From positions 94,710 through 158,709 of the forward strand of contig URSS01000003.1 of NCBI GenBank assembly GCA_900550545.1: a stretch of DNA of 64,000 nt. Reading direction: 5' to 3'. The notes under the pieces are model-generated. The model had not been told where the DNA came from. It made no database searches and saw only the letters and a program-made list of their open reading frames with translations. Origin of the DNA: an uncultured Lachnobacterium sp. (GTDB taxonomy: Bacteria; Bacillota; Clostridia; Lachnospirales; Lachnospiraceae). The position numbers and the translations under genes were made by a program. Of the stretch, positions 33,517-42,672 are shown piece by piece; positions within the stretch are counted from its first letter, which is position 1, and every line of letters starts with the position of its first letter.

Positions 33517-33779
33517 ATGTCATATGATTCTAAAGAGGTTCGTCAAAGACTTGCTCAGTTACATAACAATTTTGTGAGTAAGGACTTAAGCGAAGGAATT
33601 CGCAGCCAGGTATTTTTTGCCACTTTCGTACAGAAAGTCGAAACCCAGATAAAATCTGCAGTTTCTTATATGGCAAATGCGACTTATGAATTACCGTATG
33701 AAGGGGCAAAAGAGATGCTGCTACCATGTCGTTTTGTGTTATACTGTTTTATATTATTATTTAGCAGGAGGTATTATAT
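33517..33779 (+). pseudogene. Protein-like remnant without its own stop before adh
   Basis: From ATG 33517 an open frame reads SYDSKEVRQRLAQLHNNF, then a helical, charged stretch to about PYEGAKEM (33720). This looks like real protein, but the frame then becomes hydrophobic and runs into the promoter and start of adh without stopping until 33882. No ribosome binding site precedes the ATG. The most economical reading is a 5' fragment of a gene cut off when the adh segment arrived. No family recognised. The 110 nt upstream of it (33406-33516) hold nothing clear. Confidence 0.35.
33737..33745 (+). promoter_or_regulatory. Extended -10 promoter of adh
   Basis: TG at 33737-33738 one base before TATACT (33740-33745), 35 nt before the start codon; no good -35 box. 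Confidence 0.45.
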
Positions 33780-34937
33780 ATGTACAATTTTACATTCAAC
33801 ATTCCAACAAAAATTCATTTCGGAAAGGATACAATTTCGAGCTTATCAGAGCTTAAGGCATATGGCAGTAAAGTGCTTTTAGTGTACGGAGGCGGTTCTA
33901 TAAAGAAAAACGGTCTGTACGATACCGCAATGAAGATCCTTAAGGACGCGGGACTGACCGTGTTTGAGCTTAGCGGAGTGGAGCCAAACCCAAAGATTGA
34001 GACAGTCAGAAAGGGTGTTGAAATCTGTAAAAATGAGGGTATCGACATGGTACTTGCAATCGGAGGCGGCAGTACAATCGATTGCTCAAAGGTTGTTGCA
34101 GCAGGTACAAGGTATGACGGTGATGTATGGGATCTGGTGCTTGATGGATCAAAGGTCAAGGCGGCACTTCCGATATTTGATGTGCTTACTCTTTCCGCAA
34201 CCGGAACAGAGATGGATCCTTTTGCTGTTATCTCTGATATGTCTAAAAATGAAAAGTGGGGAACAGGATCGCCGTATATGGTACCAACTATGTCGATATT
34301 AAATCCTGAATATACGTTTTCTGTATCAAAAAAACAGACCGCAGCGGGAACAGCGGACATGATGAGCCACACAATGGAGAATTATTTCTCTATGGAGAAT
34401 GCAGACTGCCAGAAATTTATGGCGGAGGGATTGTTACGTACAATGATTAAAAATGGACCGGTTGCCCTCGCACAGCCTGACAACTACGATGCCAGAGCCA
34501 ACCTGATGTGGGCAGGCACACATGCAATCAACGGCGTTGTGGGCGATGGCTGTTCACCGGCATGGTGCGTACATCCTATGGAGCATGAGCTGAGTGCTTT
34601 CTACGATATTACCCACGGAGAGGGACTTGCAATACTCACACCGGCGTGGATGGAACATATACTAAATGACGACACACTTCCGATGTTTGTGGAGTTCGCA
34701 AAAAATGTCTGGGGACTTTCCGGTGATGATGATTATGCACTTGCACACGCAGGCATTGATGCGTTGAAGAAATTCTTCTTTGAGACAATGGGCATTCCTG
34801 CAAATCTAAGAGCAGTAGGAATCACAGACGACAGGAACTTTGAGGTGATGGCTAAGAAGGCATGCGATGGTTCAAAGGGATCGTTTGTACCGCTTAGCAA
34901 GGATGATATTGTGGAGATTTACAGAGCGGCATTCTAA
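33780..34937 (+). CDS. Iron-containing alcohol dehydrogenase (butanol dehydrogenase type)
   Basis: 385-aa group III alcohol dehydrogenase of the YqhD/BdhA kind, reducing aldehydes with NAD(P)H. Nucleotide site GGGSIKKNG and AIGGGSTIDCSKV; metal ligands in AGTADMMSHTMENYF and in the C-terminal MEHELSAFYDITHGEGLA. AGGAGG lies 8 nt before the ATG. Alone in its transcript, at the left edge of an accessory-looking block. Substrate (butanal, ethanal, lactaldehyde) cannot be told from sequence. Confidence 0.93.
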   Translation: MYNFTFNIPTKIHFGKDTISSLSELKAYGSKVLLVYGGGSIKKNGLYDTAMKILKDAGLTVFELSGVEPNPKIETVRKGVEICKNEGIDMVLAIGGGSTIDCSKVVAAGTRYDGDVWDLVLDGSKVKAALPIFDVLTLSATGTEMDPFAVISDMSKNEKWGTGSPYMVPTMSILNPEYTFSVSKKQTAAGTADMMSHTMENYFSMENADCQKFMAEGLLRTMIKNGPVALAQPDNYDARANLMWAGTHAINGVVGDGCSPAWCVHPMEHELSAFYDITHGEGLAILTPAWMEHILNDDTLPMFVEFAKNVWGLSGDDDYALAHAGIDALKKFFFETMGIPANLRAVGITDDRNFEVMAKKACDGSKGSFVPLSKDDIVEIYRAAF

Positions 34938-35349
34938 TAAATCGTTCCTGCATTCGGTTCTCTGGAATTCAAAGGATATTGCAGACAACTTACGTTCATA
35001 GCTTCCACACGTTCCGGGTCCTCCGGTCAGATCTGCGAAGCAGGGAACGTCTTCCCCGGATACTTGATACCGGATCTGCCCTACTCATTCTCATGCGCCC
35101 GGTTTCTCACATTCCATAAACCTGGAATTGCCAGTTCGACATTCAGATGGGGATGAAAACTCCAAAATAAAAAGTATCTGATTATCAGAAAAAAGTCGCT
35201 CAGACTGTACAAATGCGAAAACAGTTCATGCAATAAAGAATTTATGCATAAAAGTAGAAAAAGTAAAAAATATCGTGGATATAGTGCTAGAATTGTTGAA
35301 AAAAGTAAGTTAAAATACAGGAAAACAACAAGTGTAAAGGGGAAATTTT
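34938..35349. other. 412-nt gap with a GC-rich segment of unknown origin
   Basis: About 34980-35150 is clearly richer in G+C than its surroundings. On the minus strand one frame reads a plausible peptide (GEDVPCFADLTGGPGTCG and onward) interrupted by stops, so this may be the end of a decayed gene. The right part (35160-35349) is AT-rich; an extended -10 (TG at 35285, TAGAAT 35288-35293) may start the GH13 message. No gene can be supported here. Confidence 0.4.
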
Positions 35350-37068
35350 ATGGAATATTCAGCAATTTTTCATGATATGGATAAAAGGTTTAGCTATGCG
35401 GTTGATAAGGATTTATTCGTGATACGCGTGCAGGTAAAAAAGGATGATATGAAGGAGGTAATCCTTCACTATGAGGACAAGTATATACCTATGGAGCGTA
35501 AGGATACCAGAAAGACAGTTCCGATGAAGAAGGTTGCTGTCTCACAGTTTCATGATTATTATGAAGCACAGATAAAGATGCATTTGATCTGTCTGCGTTA
35601 CTTTTTCGAATTTACGGACACGCAGGGAGAAAAGGTATATTATGGAAATTATGAGTTTGATAAGGAATGCATTACAAACAGGGACAGAATGTTTGACTGT
35701 CCGCAGAACCTCCGGGAGGAAGAGATGTTTGAGGTGCCGGAGTGGGCAGCAAACAAGGTCGTGTATCAGATTTTCCCATCCCGTTTTGCAGCAACGGAGC
35801 CGGTAGACAAAGAACTGTGGTATAAAGCACCGATTACGCCTATGGATGATCTGCATGGAAATCTCAGGGGAATCATCGAACATATGGATGATATTCAGAA
35901 TCTGGGAATCGATGTGCTGTATATGACACCTATCTTTCAATCAGATTCGTGCCATAAGTATGATACCACGGATTACTACCAGATAGACCCGTCTTTTGGA
36001 ACAACAGAGGATCTCAAAGAGCTGGTACAAAAAGCGCATGAGCGTGGTATGAAGGTAGTCCTGGATGCGGTATACAATCATACGGGAAGAGAATTTTTTG
36101 CGTTTGCGGATATCCTGGAAAATGGTGAAAAATCCAAATACCGGGACTGGTATTTTATTGATGGATTCCCACTTAAAAGCGAATGGGGAGAAATTCCAAA
36201 CTTCAAATGTTTTGGTTATTATGGTGGAATGCCAAAGTTAAACCTGAAAAATCCTGAAGTTGAAAAATACATTACGGATGTTGCATGCTACTGGATTAAG
36301 GAATGCGATATTGACGGATGGAGACTGGATGTAGGAGACGAAATCAGCCATTTCTTCTGGAAGAATTTCAGAAAGGCAGTAAAGGCAGTAAAGAAAGATA
36401 TGCTGATCATTGGGGAAATCTGGCATTATGCAGGAGATTTTTTGGAGGGGGATGAATGGGATACAGTCATGAATTATCCATTTTACCTGAACCTGATCGA
36501 TCTGCTTGCAGACGAAAAGATTACGGTCAGCCAATTCGTACAAAATCTTGGATATTTGAAGGGACGCTTAAACAAAAACTGCTATCCCCTTATGTGGAAT
36601 CTGATCGACAGCCATGATACCGCAAGATTTTTACATCTGTGTAACGACAATAAGAAAAAGCAGCATCTGGCAGCCGCTTTTCAGTTGTTACTGCCGGGAA
36701 TGCCGATGATTTATTATGGAGATGAGTATGCGATGCCGGGAGCAAACGATCCGGACTGCAGACGGGGCATGTACTGGGATGAAGAATACCAGGACAAAGA
36801 GATGTATGAATGGTACAAGCGGCTGATTCAGGTCCGGAAAAGCCATGCATGCATTGTAGAAGGCGAACTGGCTGGGAGCGTCACAGAAGATGAGGAAGGG
36901 ACAGTTGTCCTGATCAAAAAAAATGGCGAAGAGACTATTGCCATGATTTTTAACTGCAGCAGCAGTGCAAAAAAATTTAATGAGTACACGCAGAAGTACA
37001 ATCTGCTTACCGAAAACACCTTTGATGGAAATGTAGAGGGGTTTGATGCTGCGGTAATCGTGCTTTAA
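35350..37068 (+). CDS. GH13 alpha-glycosidase, second copy (neopullulanase type)
   Basis: 572-aa paralogue of the enzyme at 10444-12207, with the same architecture: N-terminal CBM34-like domain, then barrel. Conserved: DAVYNHTG, GWRLDVGDEI with nucleophile Asp327, IIGEIWH with acid/base Glu356, LIDSHDT with Asp423, MPKLN. No signal peptide, so intracellular. AAGGGG precedes the ATG. The two copies are clearly diverged outside the motifs, so they are not a recent duplication; they may differ in preferred chain length or branching. Confidence 0.9.
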   Translation: MEYSAIFHDMDKRFSYAVDKDLFVIRVQVKKDDMKEVILHYEDKYIPMERKDTRKTVPMKKVAVSQFHDYYEAQIKMHLICLRYFFEFTDTQGEKVYYGNYEFDKECITNRDRMFDCPQNLREEEMFEVPEWAANKVVYQIFPSRFAATEPVDKELWYKAPITPMDDLHGNLRGIIEHMDDIQNLGIDVLYMTPIFQSDSCHKYDTTDYYQIDPSFGTTEDLKELVQKAHERGMKVVLDAVYNHTGREFFAFADILENGEKSKYRDWYFIDGFPLKSEWGEIPNFKCFGYYGGMPKLNLKNPEVEKYITDVACYWIKECDIDGWRLDVGDEISHFFWKNFRKAVKAVKKDMLIIGEIWHYAGDFLEGDEWDTVMNYPFYLNLIDLLADEKITVSQFVQNLGYLKGRLNKNCYPLMWNLIDSHDTARFLHLCNDNKKKQHLAAAFQLLLPGMPMIYYGDEYAMPGANDPDCRRGMYWDEEYQDKEMYEWYKRLIQVRKSHACIVEGELAGSVTEDEEGTVVLIKKNGEETIAMIFNCSSSAKKFNEYTQKYNLLTENTFDGNVEGFDAAVIVL

Positions 37069-37162
37069 GAAGCCTTACGGCAGATGGTTTCCCGGGAGTT
37101 TGTCTGTGGGAAGAAGAGGAAAAGCACCAGTATTTCTGGTAATGTAAAGTACGGAGGATGAT

Positions 37163-40000
37163 ATGACGGATGTAAAAAAGAAGGATGGAAAACGGTTTGG
37201 GGCAATCGTACTTAGCCTGATATTATTGCTTTCCCTAGTGTTTCCATATCCTGTGATGGCAGACCAGACAACGGCAGCTTCCGTTTATGCCATTCACAAG
37301 ACAGGTGATGATAAGGAAAATTTTGTGATTGTTATCATGGGTGAGGGCTATACCTGGGAACAACAGGAACAATTTTTGAAGGATGCAACGGCAAAAGCAC
37401 AGGGGCTGCTTAAGTGGTCCCCTTATAAAGAGTATTCCGACAGGATCAATATTTATGCAGTACAGACGGTATCCAATGAAACCGGTGTGGGCGTGATAAA
37501 GGGGGAGTCGAACCCGGACACATATTTTCATGTGCAGGCATTCGGAAAATCCTGCTATTTTGCAAAGGACGGGGTAGATAAAGCCAAGGCACTGAGGGCA
37601 GAGCTGGAGAGCAGATATCTGGATACCGGCGCAGCCGTTGGAACCATCCATATCATTTGTAATACGACTGCGAATATTGGTTCTTCTTCCAATGCACTCT
37701 TTTCTTTTTCGACAAATTCGGATGAGAATGAGCAGGGGGATGTCATGACCCATGAAATTTCCCACAGCATCGGAGAATTAGGCGATGAATATGATAAAAA
37801 GATGCAGGGAGAAAATATTTCCGACACATCGGATAAGGATAAGATTAAGTGGCATAAGATGCTTGGGTTCCGTGGAATCGGAATAACGGCAGCAGGAACA
37901 GAAACGGTATTTGCACCGAGCCGCGTCTGCATGATGCGGGATCTTGGGAATCCTTTCTGTGAAGTGTGTAAAATGGAACTGGCGCGGAGATTAAATAACC
38001 GTGATTATGTCAGCAGGCAGGCATCTGTTTATGTGTGCGATCCTGAAATTACAATTCCGCATAGCAGGACAGGAACACTTGACAGGGATAGTGACCAATA
38101 CCGGATCAATGAGAAAAATATCACAAAAGCAAATGGAAAGGATCTGGAATTCCGTACAGTCGTACAAAATATAGTGGATGCCAAACAGCATTTGAAGATT
38201 ACTTTCCGCATTATTGGAGCAGACCATACAGTCAAATATGAAAAAGAAGAAACATATACTGTTCCGCCACACAGTAACTGGTATGATCCGGATGCTGCCA
38301 GAGAGTCCCTTTTTGTCACACTTCCTGCGGTAACTGGTCTGGTTTCCGGGGACAGACTGGAAGGAAAGATCATAGATGAGGACACTGGAAAAATTCTGGC
38401 TGACAATCAGACGGCAGGACAGGCGTGGAGTACCGTAACCATTCGTTATATGCTGCAAAACGAAGACGGAACCGAAACAACAGTGCCTGATACGGCGCCC
38501 GCGACAGTATATGTACCAAAGAATTCTGCGTATACGTTAAGAAGTCCGGATTTATATGGATATACATGTGTAGGAAACAGTGCAAATCAGGGAGAAATAA
38601 ACATCACAGAGGATCGCCAGGAGATCACTTATTATTACCGGAAAAACAGTGAGATGCCGGAAATACAAACCGTACCTGTCCGCGTAACTTATGATGGAAA
38701 ACCCCATACATTTGATATCAAACAGGAAGATGGTGTACAAATCAGTTACAGTTTGACAGAAAACGGATCGTATACACAAACGGAGATGCCGTTTTACACA
38801 GAAGCAGGCCAGTATAAGATTTATTTTAAAGCGGAAAAGGCATCTTTTATTCCAACATACGGGGAGGCTGTCCTGGAAATCGAAAAGGCTTCCACCAGCA
38901 TGCAGCTGACTGCAAAAAACGATACGGTCAAAGGTGCGGGGACAGTAGAATTACAGCTTTGCAGACAGGGGATTCCGGAAGATGCCGGGATAAAAGTAAC
39001 CTGTGATGTTTCCGGGATCACATTAGAAGAAAAGGGAACGGATCACTGGATGGCAACGCTTCCGAATGAAACGAAAACATATACGTTCACCGCATGTTAT
39101 AATGGGAATGGCAACTATACAGGAAGTAAGGCAGATTGTCAGGTCCGTGTAACGGCAGATCATCCCCAGACCGGGGGCGGTTCTGGTGGAAGTTCCGGAG
39201 GCAGCTCCGGTGGAGGTTCCGGAGAAAATGCCGGTGGAAGCACGGACGGATCATCTGGCAATGTTTCACCGGATTCCGGCACATTACCGGCACCGGATCA
39301 TGTAAAAGAAGAACCGGGGAATGTGACACCTCCACCCGCAGCAGATACGTCCGTTTCTGTTAAGGATATTAATGTCAAAGCAAACTCTGCAGTTAAAAAT
39401 AATACGGTCAAAGTGAAGAATATTGCAGCAGTTTTGAAAAAAGAAATTACAAAGGCAGAAAAAGAACAGGGTGGCAGGATAAATGACCTGTCTGTTGAAA
39501 TAACTTTTGATACAGGAAAAGCTAAAAACTGGAAGAATCTGCATCTTGAAATGGATAAGCAGGCGGTAAATTTACTTGTCAAAAAGAATGTAAAAGAATT
39601 GAAGGTCAATGGTGGCAATGTAAATCTTACCTTTGATTCGAAGGCATTAAAAGAATTAAAGAAAGAGATGAATACAGCTGTGGTTATCAAAATGAAACAG
39701 GCTGACAAGAAAAATCTTTCTGCTAGGGCAGGGAAAATTATTGGAAAACGTCCGGTTTATGATTTTTCTGTCACAGGAATAAAGAAAAAGCAGTCGTCTG
39801 TCTTGAAAAAGGGACGGATCAGGGTCGCTGTTTCCTATAATGCTTCGAAAAAGGAAAAAGACAAAAAGATTTTTGCATATAAAATTGATAAATACGGTGC
39901 AGCAGTTAAGATACCGGGATCTTATTATGATTCCGATACAAAGACCGTTAACTTTGTAAGCCGTGGGTTTTTCACAGTTGCAGTAGGCTGTGAAAAGTGA
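37163..40000 (+). CDS. Secreted M64 (IgA-protease-like) metallopeptidase with adhesive C-terminal domains
   Basis: 945-aa exported protein. Signal peptide 1-33 (KKKDGKRFG, hydrophobic core, VMA). Peptidase M64 domain about 45-295 with zinc motif HEISHSIGELGDEY: His197, Glu198, His201 and likely Asp208. Family M64 includes the IgA1/IgA2 protease of Clostridium ramosum. About 420-495 is a MucBP-like domain (VTIRYMLQNEDGTE); 500-570 an MBG/Ig-like domain; 575-655 another Ig-like domain. A Gly/Ser linker follows at about 668-705, then a Lys-rich C-terminal module. No LPXTG or membrane anchor. Target unverified: IgA or mucin-associated glycoprotein is inference. GGAGGATGAT precedes the ATG. Confidence 0.85.
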   Translation: MTDVKKKDGKRFGAIVLSLILLLSLVFPYPVMADQTTAASVYAIHKTGDDKENFVIVIMGEGYTWEQQEQFLKDATAKAQGLLKWSPYKEYSDRINIYAVQTVSNETGVGVIKGESNPDTYFHVQAFGKSCYFAKDGVDKAKALRAELESRYLDTGAAVGTIHIICNTTANIGSSSNALFSFSTNSDENEQGDVMTHEISHSIGELGDEYDKKMQGENISDTSDKDKIKWHKMLGFRGIGITAAGTETVFAPSRVCMMRDLGNPFCEVCKMELARRLNNRDYVSRQASVYVCDPEITIPHSRTGTLDRDSDQYRINEKNITKANGKDLEFRTVVQNIVDAKQHLKITFRIIGADHTVKYEKEETYTVPPHSNWYDPDAARESLFVTLPAVTGLVSGDRLEGKIIDEDTGKILADNQTAGQAWSTVTIRYMLQNEDGTETTVPDTAPATVYVPKNSAYTLRSPDLYGYTCVGNSANQGEINITEDRQEITYYYRKNSEMPEIQTVPVRVTYDGKPHTFDIKQEDGVQISYSLTENGSYTQTEMPFYTEAGQYKIYFKAEKASFIPTYGEAVLEIEKASTSMQLTAKNDTVKGAGTVELQLCRQGIPEDAGIKVTCDVSGITLEEKGTDHWMATLPNETKTYTFTACYNGNGNYTGSKADCQVRVTADHPQTGGGSGGSSGGSSGGGSGENAGGSTDGSSGNVSPDSGTLPAPDHVKEEPGNVTPPPAADTSVSVKDINVKANSAVKNNTVKVKNIAAVLKKEITKAEKEQGGRINDLSVEITFDTGKAKNWKNLHLEMDKQAVNLLVKKNVKELKVNGGNVNLTFDSKALKELKKEMNTAVVIKMKQADKKNLSARAGKIIGKRPVYDFSVTGIKKKQSSVLKKGRIRVAVSYNASKKEKDKKIFAYKIDKYGAAVKIPGSYYDSDTKTVNFVSRGFFTVAVGCEK

Positions 40001-40075
40001 TAAAACATAAAAAATCATCGTTCACGTTAAAAAAACTGTAATTCATGTCGAAAAAGACAAAAACCGGTTTTCATT

Positions 40076-40114
40076 TGGTATAATGACAGAGCTCATTTTA
40101 GTAAAAATGAGTTC
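40076..40114 (+). promoter_or_regulatory. Extended -10 promoter and leader hairpin of the GGDEF gene
   Basis: TG (40076-40077) one base before perfect TATAAT (40079-40084). Immediately downstream is an 11-bp hairpin, arms 40089-40099 and 40104-40114 with loop AGTA, ending 9 nt before the first ATG. The hairpin would form the very 5' end of the transcript. Confidence 0.55.
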
Positions 40115-40123
40115 ATACCGTGA

Positions 40124-41299
40124 ATGATGGAGGGGATAACAATCATCGTTTTAGAAGAAATATTAATGGCAAACGGATTGACCGTGTTAATGATGTGGTT
40201 CCTTTTGTTTTGCAGACGAAAGAACAGAGAGAGCCTTCATGTGGGAGATAAAATATATGATGGAATAGCAATCGTAAATTTAGTGGGTGCATTGTCTGAA
40301 ACCATTGCTTTTCTCGTAGATGGAAAACAGTTTACTGGCAGCCGGCAGATTAATTATATCTCTAACAGCATATGCTTTATAGGGACAGTCAGTATGGGTA
40401 TGCTTTGGTGTATGTACGTGGAATTGCGTATCTATCGAAATTATAAAAGAATGGTTCAAAAAGCAGGAGTGGAGATATTTCCCTGGCTGGTAGAAGTAAT
40501 TATGGTTTTATGTAATCTGTTTGGAACAGGGATTATGTTTAAAATATCCGGGGAGAATGTATACCAGAGAACTGCCGGTGTGCTGGTGGGATATATTTCG
40601 CTTGTCATATATTTTGCTTACAGTATCTATCTAGTGTATCATTCCAAAAAACAAGGGGTTAACCTGAATTTTTTCCCAGTGATCTATTTCGTTGGTCCTT
40701 GTTTTGCAGGTGTAGTTCTCCAGTTCCTTTTTTATGGAATTACATCATCATGGGTGCTGGTTGCGGTCGCATTGATATTTGTGCAGATGCAGTCATACGC
40801 AGAGAGTTTGTATATGGATGAGCTTTCCGGATTATACAACCGGAGATATTTTAATGCGGTGCTTGCGGAGAAGAAAATTGCAAGCCATAAATCCTTATAT
40901 GGAATCATGATGGATGTAAACGATTTCAAGTGTATTAATGACAATTTAGGTCATAGTACGGGCGATAAGGCTATTTGTACGTTGGGAAATATACTCATCA
41001 GATCCATACCGGATGCTGGTATGGCAATCCGGTATGCGGGAGATGAGTTTATTGTGCTGCTGTCAGGTGTTGATACGGAGTGTGTCTTAGCGACAATGGA
41101 GGAGATTAACCATAATCTGTCCCAGTTTAATGAATCCGGGATAGAACCGTTTCGTTTAAGTGTTTCCATGGGATACACGGAATTTGGGACAGAAGATGAT
41201 GCAGAAACTTTTTTAATGCATATGGATGAGAAAATGTATGAGGAAAAACGGAAATATCATATGCGAAAGAAATCAGCCGGTTTGGAAAATAAAGTATAG
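40124..41299 (+). CDS. Membrane-bound diguanylate cyclase (GGDEF domain)
   Basis: 391-aa protein. About six membrane segments in residues 1-225, then a GGDEF domain (about 230-385). It would make cyclic di-GMP from GTP. The active-site loop reads RYAGDEF, an AGDEF variant that is active in several known cyclases; DVNDFKCINDNLGHSTGD is the metal/substrate region. The RxxD inhibitory site is not seen at its usual place. Start is uncertain: ATG at 40124 and 40127 have no ribosome binding site, while GGAGGGG at 40129-40135 lies inside the frame and points to a start nearer 40142-40166 (ATG 40166). No EAL or PilZ gene nearby. Confidence 0.85.
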   Translation: MMEGITIIVLEEILMANGLTVLMMWFLLFCRRKNRESLHVGDKIYDGIAIVNLVGALSETIAFLVDGKQFTGSRQINYISNSICFIGTVSMGMLWCMYVELRIYRNYKRMVQKAGVEIFPWLVEVIMVLCNLFGTGIMFKISGENVYQRTAGVLVGYISLVIYFAYSIYLVYHSKKQGVNLNFFPVIYFVGPCFAGVVLQFLFYGITSSWVLVAVALIFVQMQSYAESLYMDELSGLYNRRYFNAVLAEKKIASHKSLYGIMMDVNDFKCINDNLGHSTGDKAICTLGNILIRSIPDAGMAIRYAGDEFIVLLSGVDTECVLATMEEINHNLSQFNESGIEPFRLSVSMGYTEFGTEDDAETFLMHMDEKMYEEKRKYHMRKKSAGLENKV

Positions 41300-41372
41300 A
41301 AGCATTACGCTCCTGTCATTTGTCTGATAACTGTTGCAATGGTATCGGAAAAGAAAATATTATAATCATCAA

Positions 41373-41416
41373 ACGAGTAGCAGACTGGTGTAAATCTGGT
41401 TTTGCTGCTCGTTTTT
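41373..41416 (+). terminator. Terminator after GGDEF gene
   Basis: A 10-bp stem ACGAGTAGCA (41373-41382) with TGCTGCTCGT (41403-41412, one wobble), running into TTTTT. Confidence 0.75.
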
Positions 41417-41422
41417 ATATTT

Positions 41423-41563
41423 ATGGTTATAGGCAGGGATGCTCCAGATTTCAATGCAGTAAATAACAGTGTCATAGTTGTTATTGTTCTGATTGCAGCA
41501 GTGGTAGTTGTTGCGGCAGGAGTTGTTATTGTTGTAATGAAAAAGAAAAAAGTAAATAAATAA
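41423..41563 (+). CDS. Small single-pass membrane peptide or surface-anchor remnant
   Basis: 46-codon frame: a short polar start (DAPDFNAVNNS), about 23 strongly hydrophobic Val/Ile/Ala residues, then MKKKKVNK and stop. This is the layout of a membrane anchor at the end of a Gram-positive surface protein, but without LPXTG. No ribosome binding site precedes ATG 41423, and a terminator lies directly upstream, so it is either a leftover 3' end of a lost surface-protein gene or an untranslated relic. The frame stays open upstream to 41381. Confidence 0.35.
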   Translation: MVIGRDAPDFNAVNNSVIVVIVLIAAVVVVAAGVVIVVMKKKKVNK

Positions 41564-41623
41564 AACAGAGGATACGGTTAAAAAATATTTAAAAGAATTT
41601 TAATAAGAAAATCAAATATTGCG

Positions 41624-41632
41624 TGTTATAAT
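41624..41632 (+). promoter_or_regulatory. Extended -10 promoter of the orphan membrane protein gene
   Basis: TG (41624-41625) one base before TATAAT (41627-41632). It rules out the most upstream in-frame start codons of the next gene. Confidence 0.55.
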
Positions 41633-41678
41633 GAGCCTGTCAGAATGTATGAAAATGATGGAAGGCGAGGATAAGTGT

Positions 41679-42617
41679 ATGAGAACTTATGGACGAATCT
41701 TGAAAAATATAGCCGCAGTCGCAACCTTGCTTGCGCTGCTATCATTATTACTGCCTTTTTGCAGGATCCCGGCAGATGGACAAAATCTGGTATTGTCCGG
41801 TATGGATGTGATCAAAGCGGGCACAAGAGCAGGATATACTTATTTTACGACTGGGAGCATTCCGGATACCTTTGTCTTAAAGACGCCAGTTACGGTAGGA
41901 ATATTAAAAAGCGCACTTTCTTATGTGCAGGGGGCAGGGATGACACGGATACTGTTAGTTTGTGCTGTGGCAGTATTGCTTCTGGTATTGCTTGCGTTTT
42001 TTTCCATGTGTATGCTGTTATTGGCAGAAGGAAAGAAAACAATGGTATTTCCAACGTTGTTTACCGCGGTAATTGTGTTGCAGATTGCGGTTGTTTTTGT
42101 CGTATTTCCGGCACTGAAACTGTTTTTACTGAAGGGCGTGTATTTGTTTGCAATATTGGTTGTCATTGCTATGGTCTGCATTATGATTGGATGGATCACA
42201 GGCGGATACTGCAGACCAAGAACAGAAGAAGGCCGGGAAAGACCAGTGCGTGAAGCAAATGATAAAGAAAACCGCTTCGGGCGAAATGGACGGAAACGGA
42301 CATTCCGCCGCAGAAAAAAATCCGGAAAGAAGAAAAAGAAATCTTCCCGTAAGAGCCGTGGAAACAAAGACTCCGGAAAGGATAATGTGAAGCAACAGAC
42401 GGCTGAGGGAGCGAAGTGGATGGAGTGGAAGGACTGCGAGATTTCCTACGATCCGTCCACGCACATGTACCGAATCAATAATACAGGGGAAAACCAGATA
42501 CTCCTGTTAAAAGATGAGCAGATCGTTGGAATCATAGAGCCGAAAGCCCGTGTCCGCATAGAGCGTCCGGTCATGCTGCAGGTAAAGGAGACAAAAGAAA
42601 TTCTGCAATTGAAATGA
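41679..42617 (+). CDS. Unrecognised membrane protein with basic linker and C-terminal beta domain
   Basis: 312 aa. Four predicted membrane segments (about 9-27, 88-115, 121-146, 150-175) with a 55-residue loop after the first. A very basic cytoplasmic linker follows (about 195-240, runs such as FRRRKKSGKKKKKSSRK), and a C-terminal domain of about 65 residues starting WKDCEISYDPSTHMYRINN that looks all-beta. GAGG lies 8 nt before ATG 41679, and the promoter at 41624 makes earlier starts unlikely. The linker could contact RNA, DNA or lipid headgroups; the last domain is reminiscent of a small FHA- or PH-like fold, but I cannot name a family. Function unknown. Confidence 0.75.
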   Translation: MRTYGRILKNIAAVATLLALLSLLLPFCRIPADGQNLVLSGMDVIKAGTRAGYTYFTTGSIPDTFVLKTPVTVGILKSALSYVQGAGMTRILLVCAVAVLLLVLLAFFSMCMLLLAEGKKTMVFPTLFTAVIVLQIAVVFVVFPALKLFLLKGVYLFAILVVIAMVCIMIGWITGGYCRPRTEEGRERPVREANDKENRFGRNGRKRTFRRRKKSGKKKKKSSRKSRGNKDSGKDNVKQQTAEGAKWMEWKDCEISYDPSTHMYRINNTGENQILLLKDEQIVGIIEPKARVRIERPVMLQVKETKEILQLK

Positions 42618-42634
42618 GATAATTGTATAACTTT

Positions 42635-42659
42635 CTGGAAAATGGTCATACTTTTCCAG
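42635..42659 (+). other. Hairpin before the UppS-like gene
   Basis: 8-bp stem CTGGAAAA (42635-42642) with TTTTCCAG (42652-42659), loop of 9 nt, ending just before the ribosome binding site AGAGGTGAT. It has no T-run after it. Confidence 0.4.
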
Positions 42660-42672
42660 AGGTGATGATATT

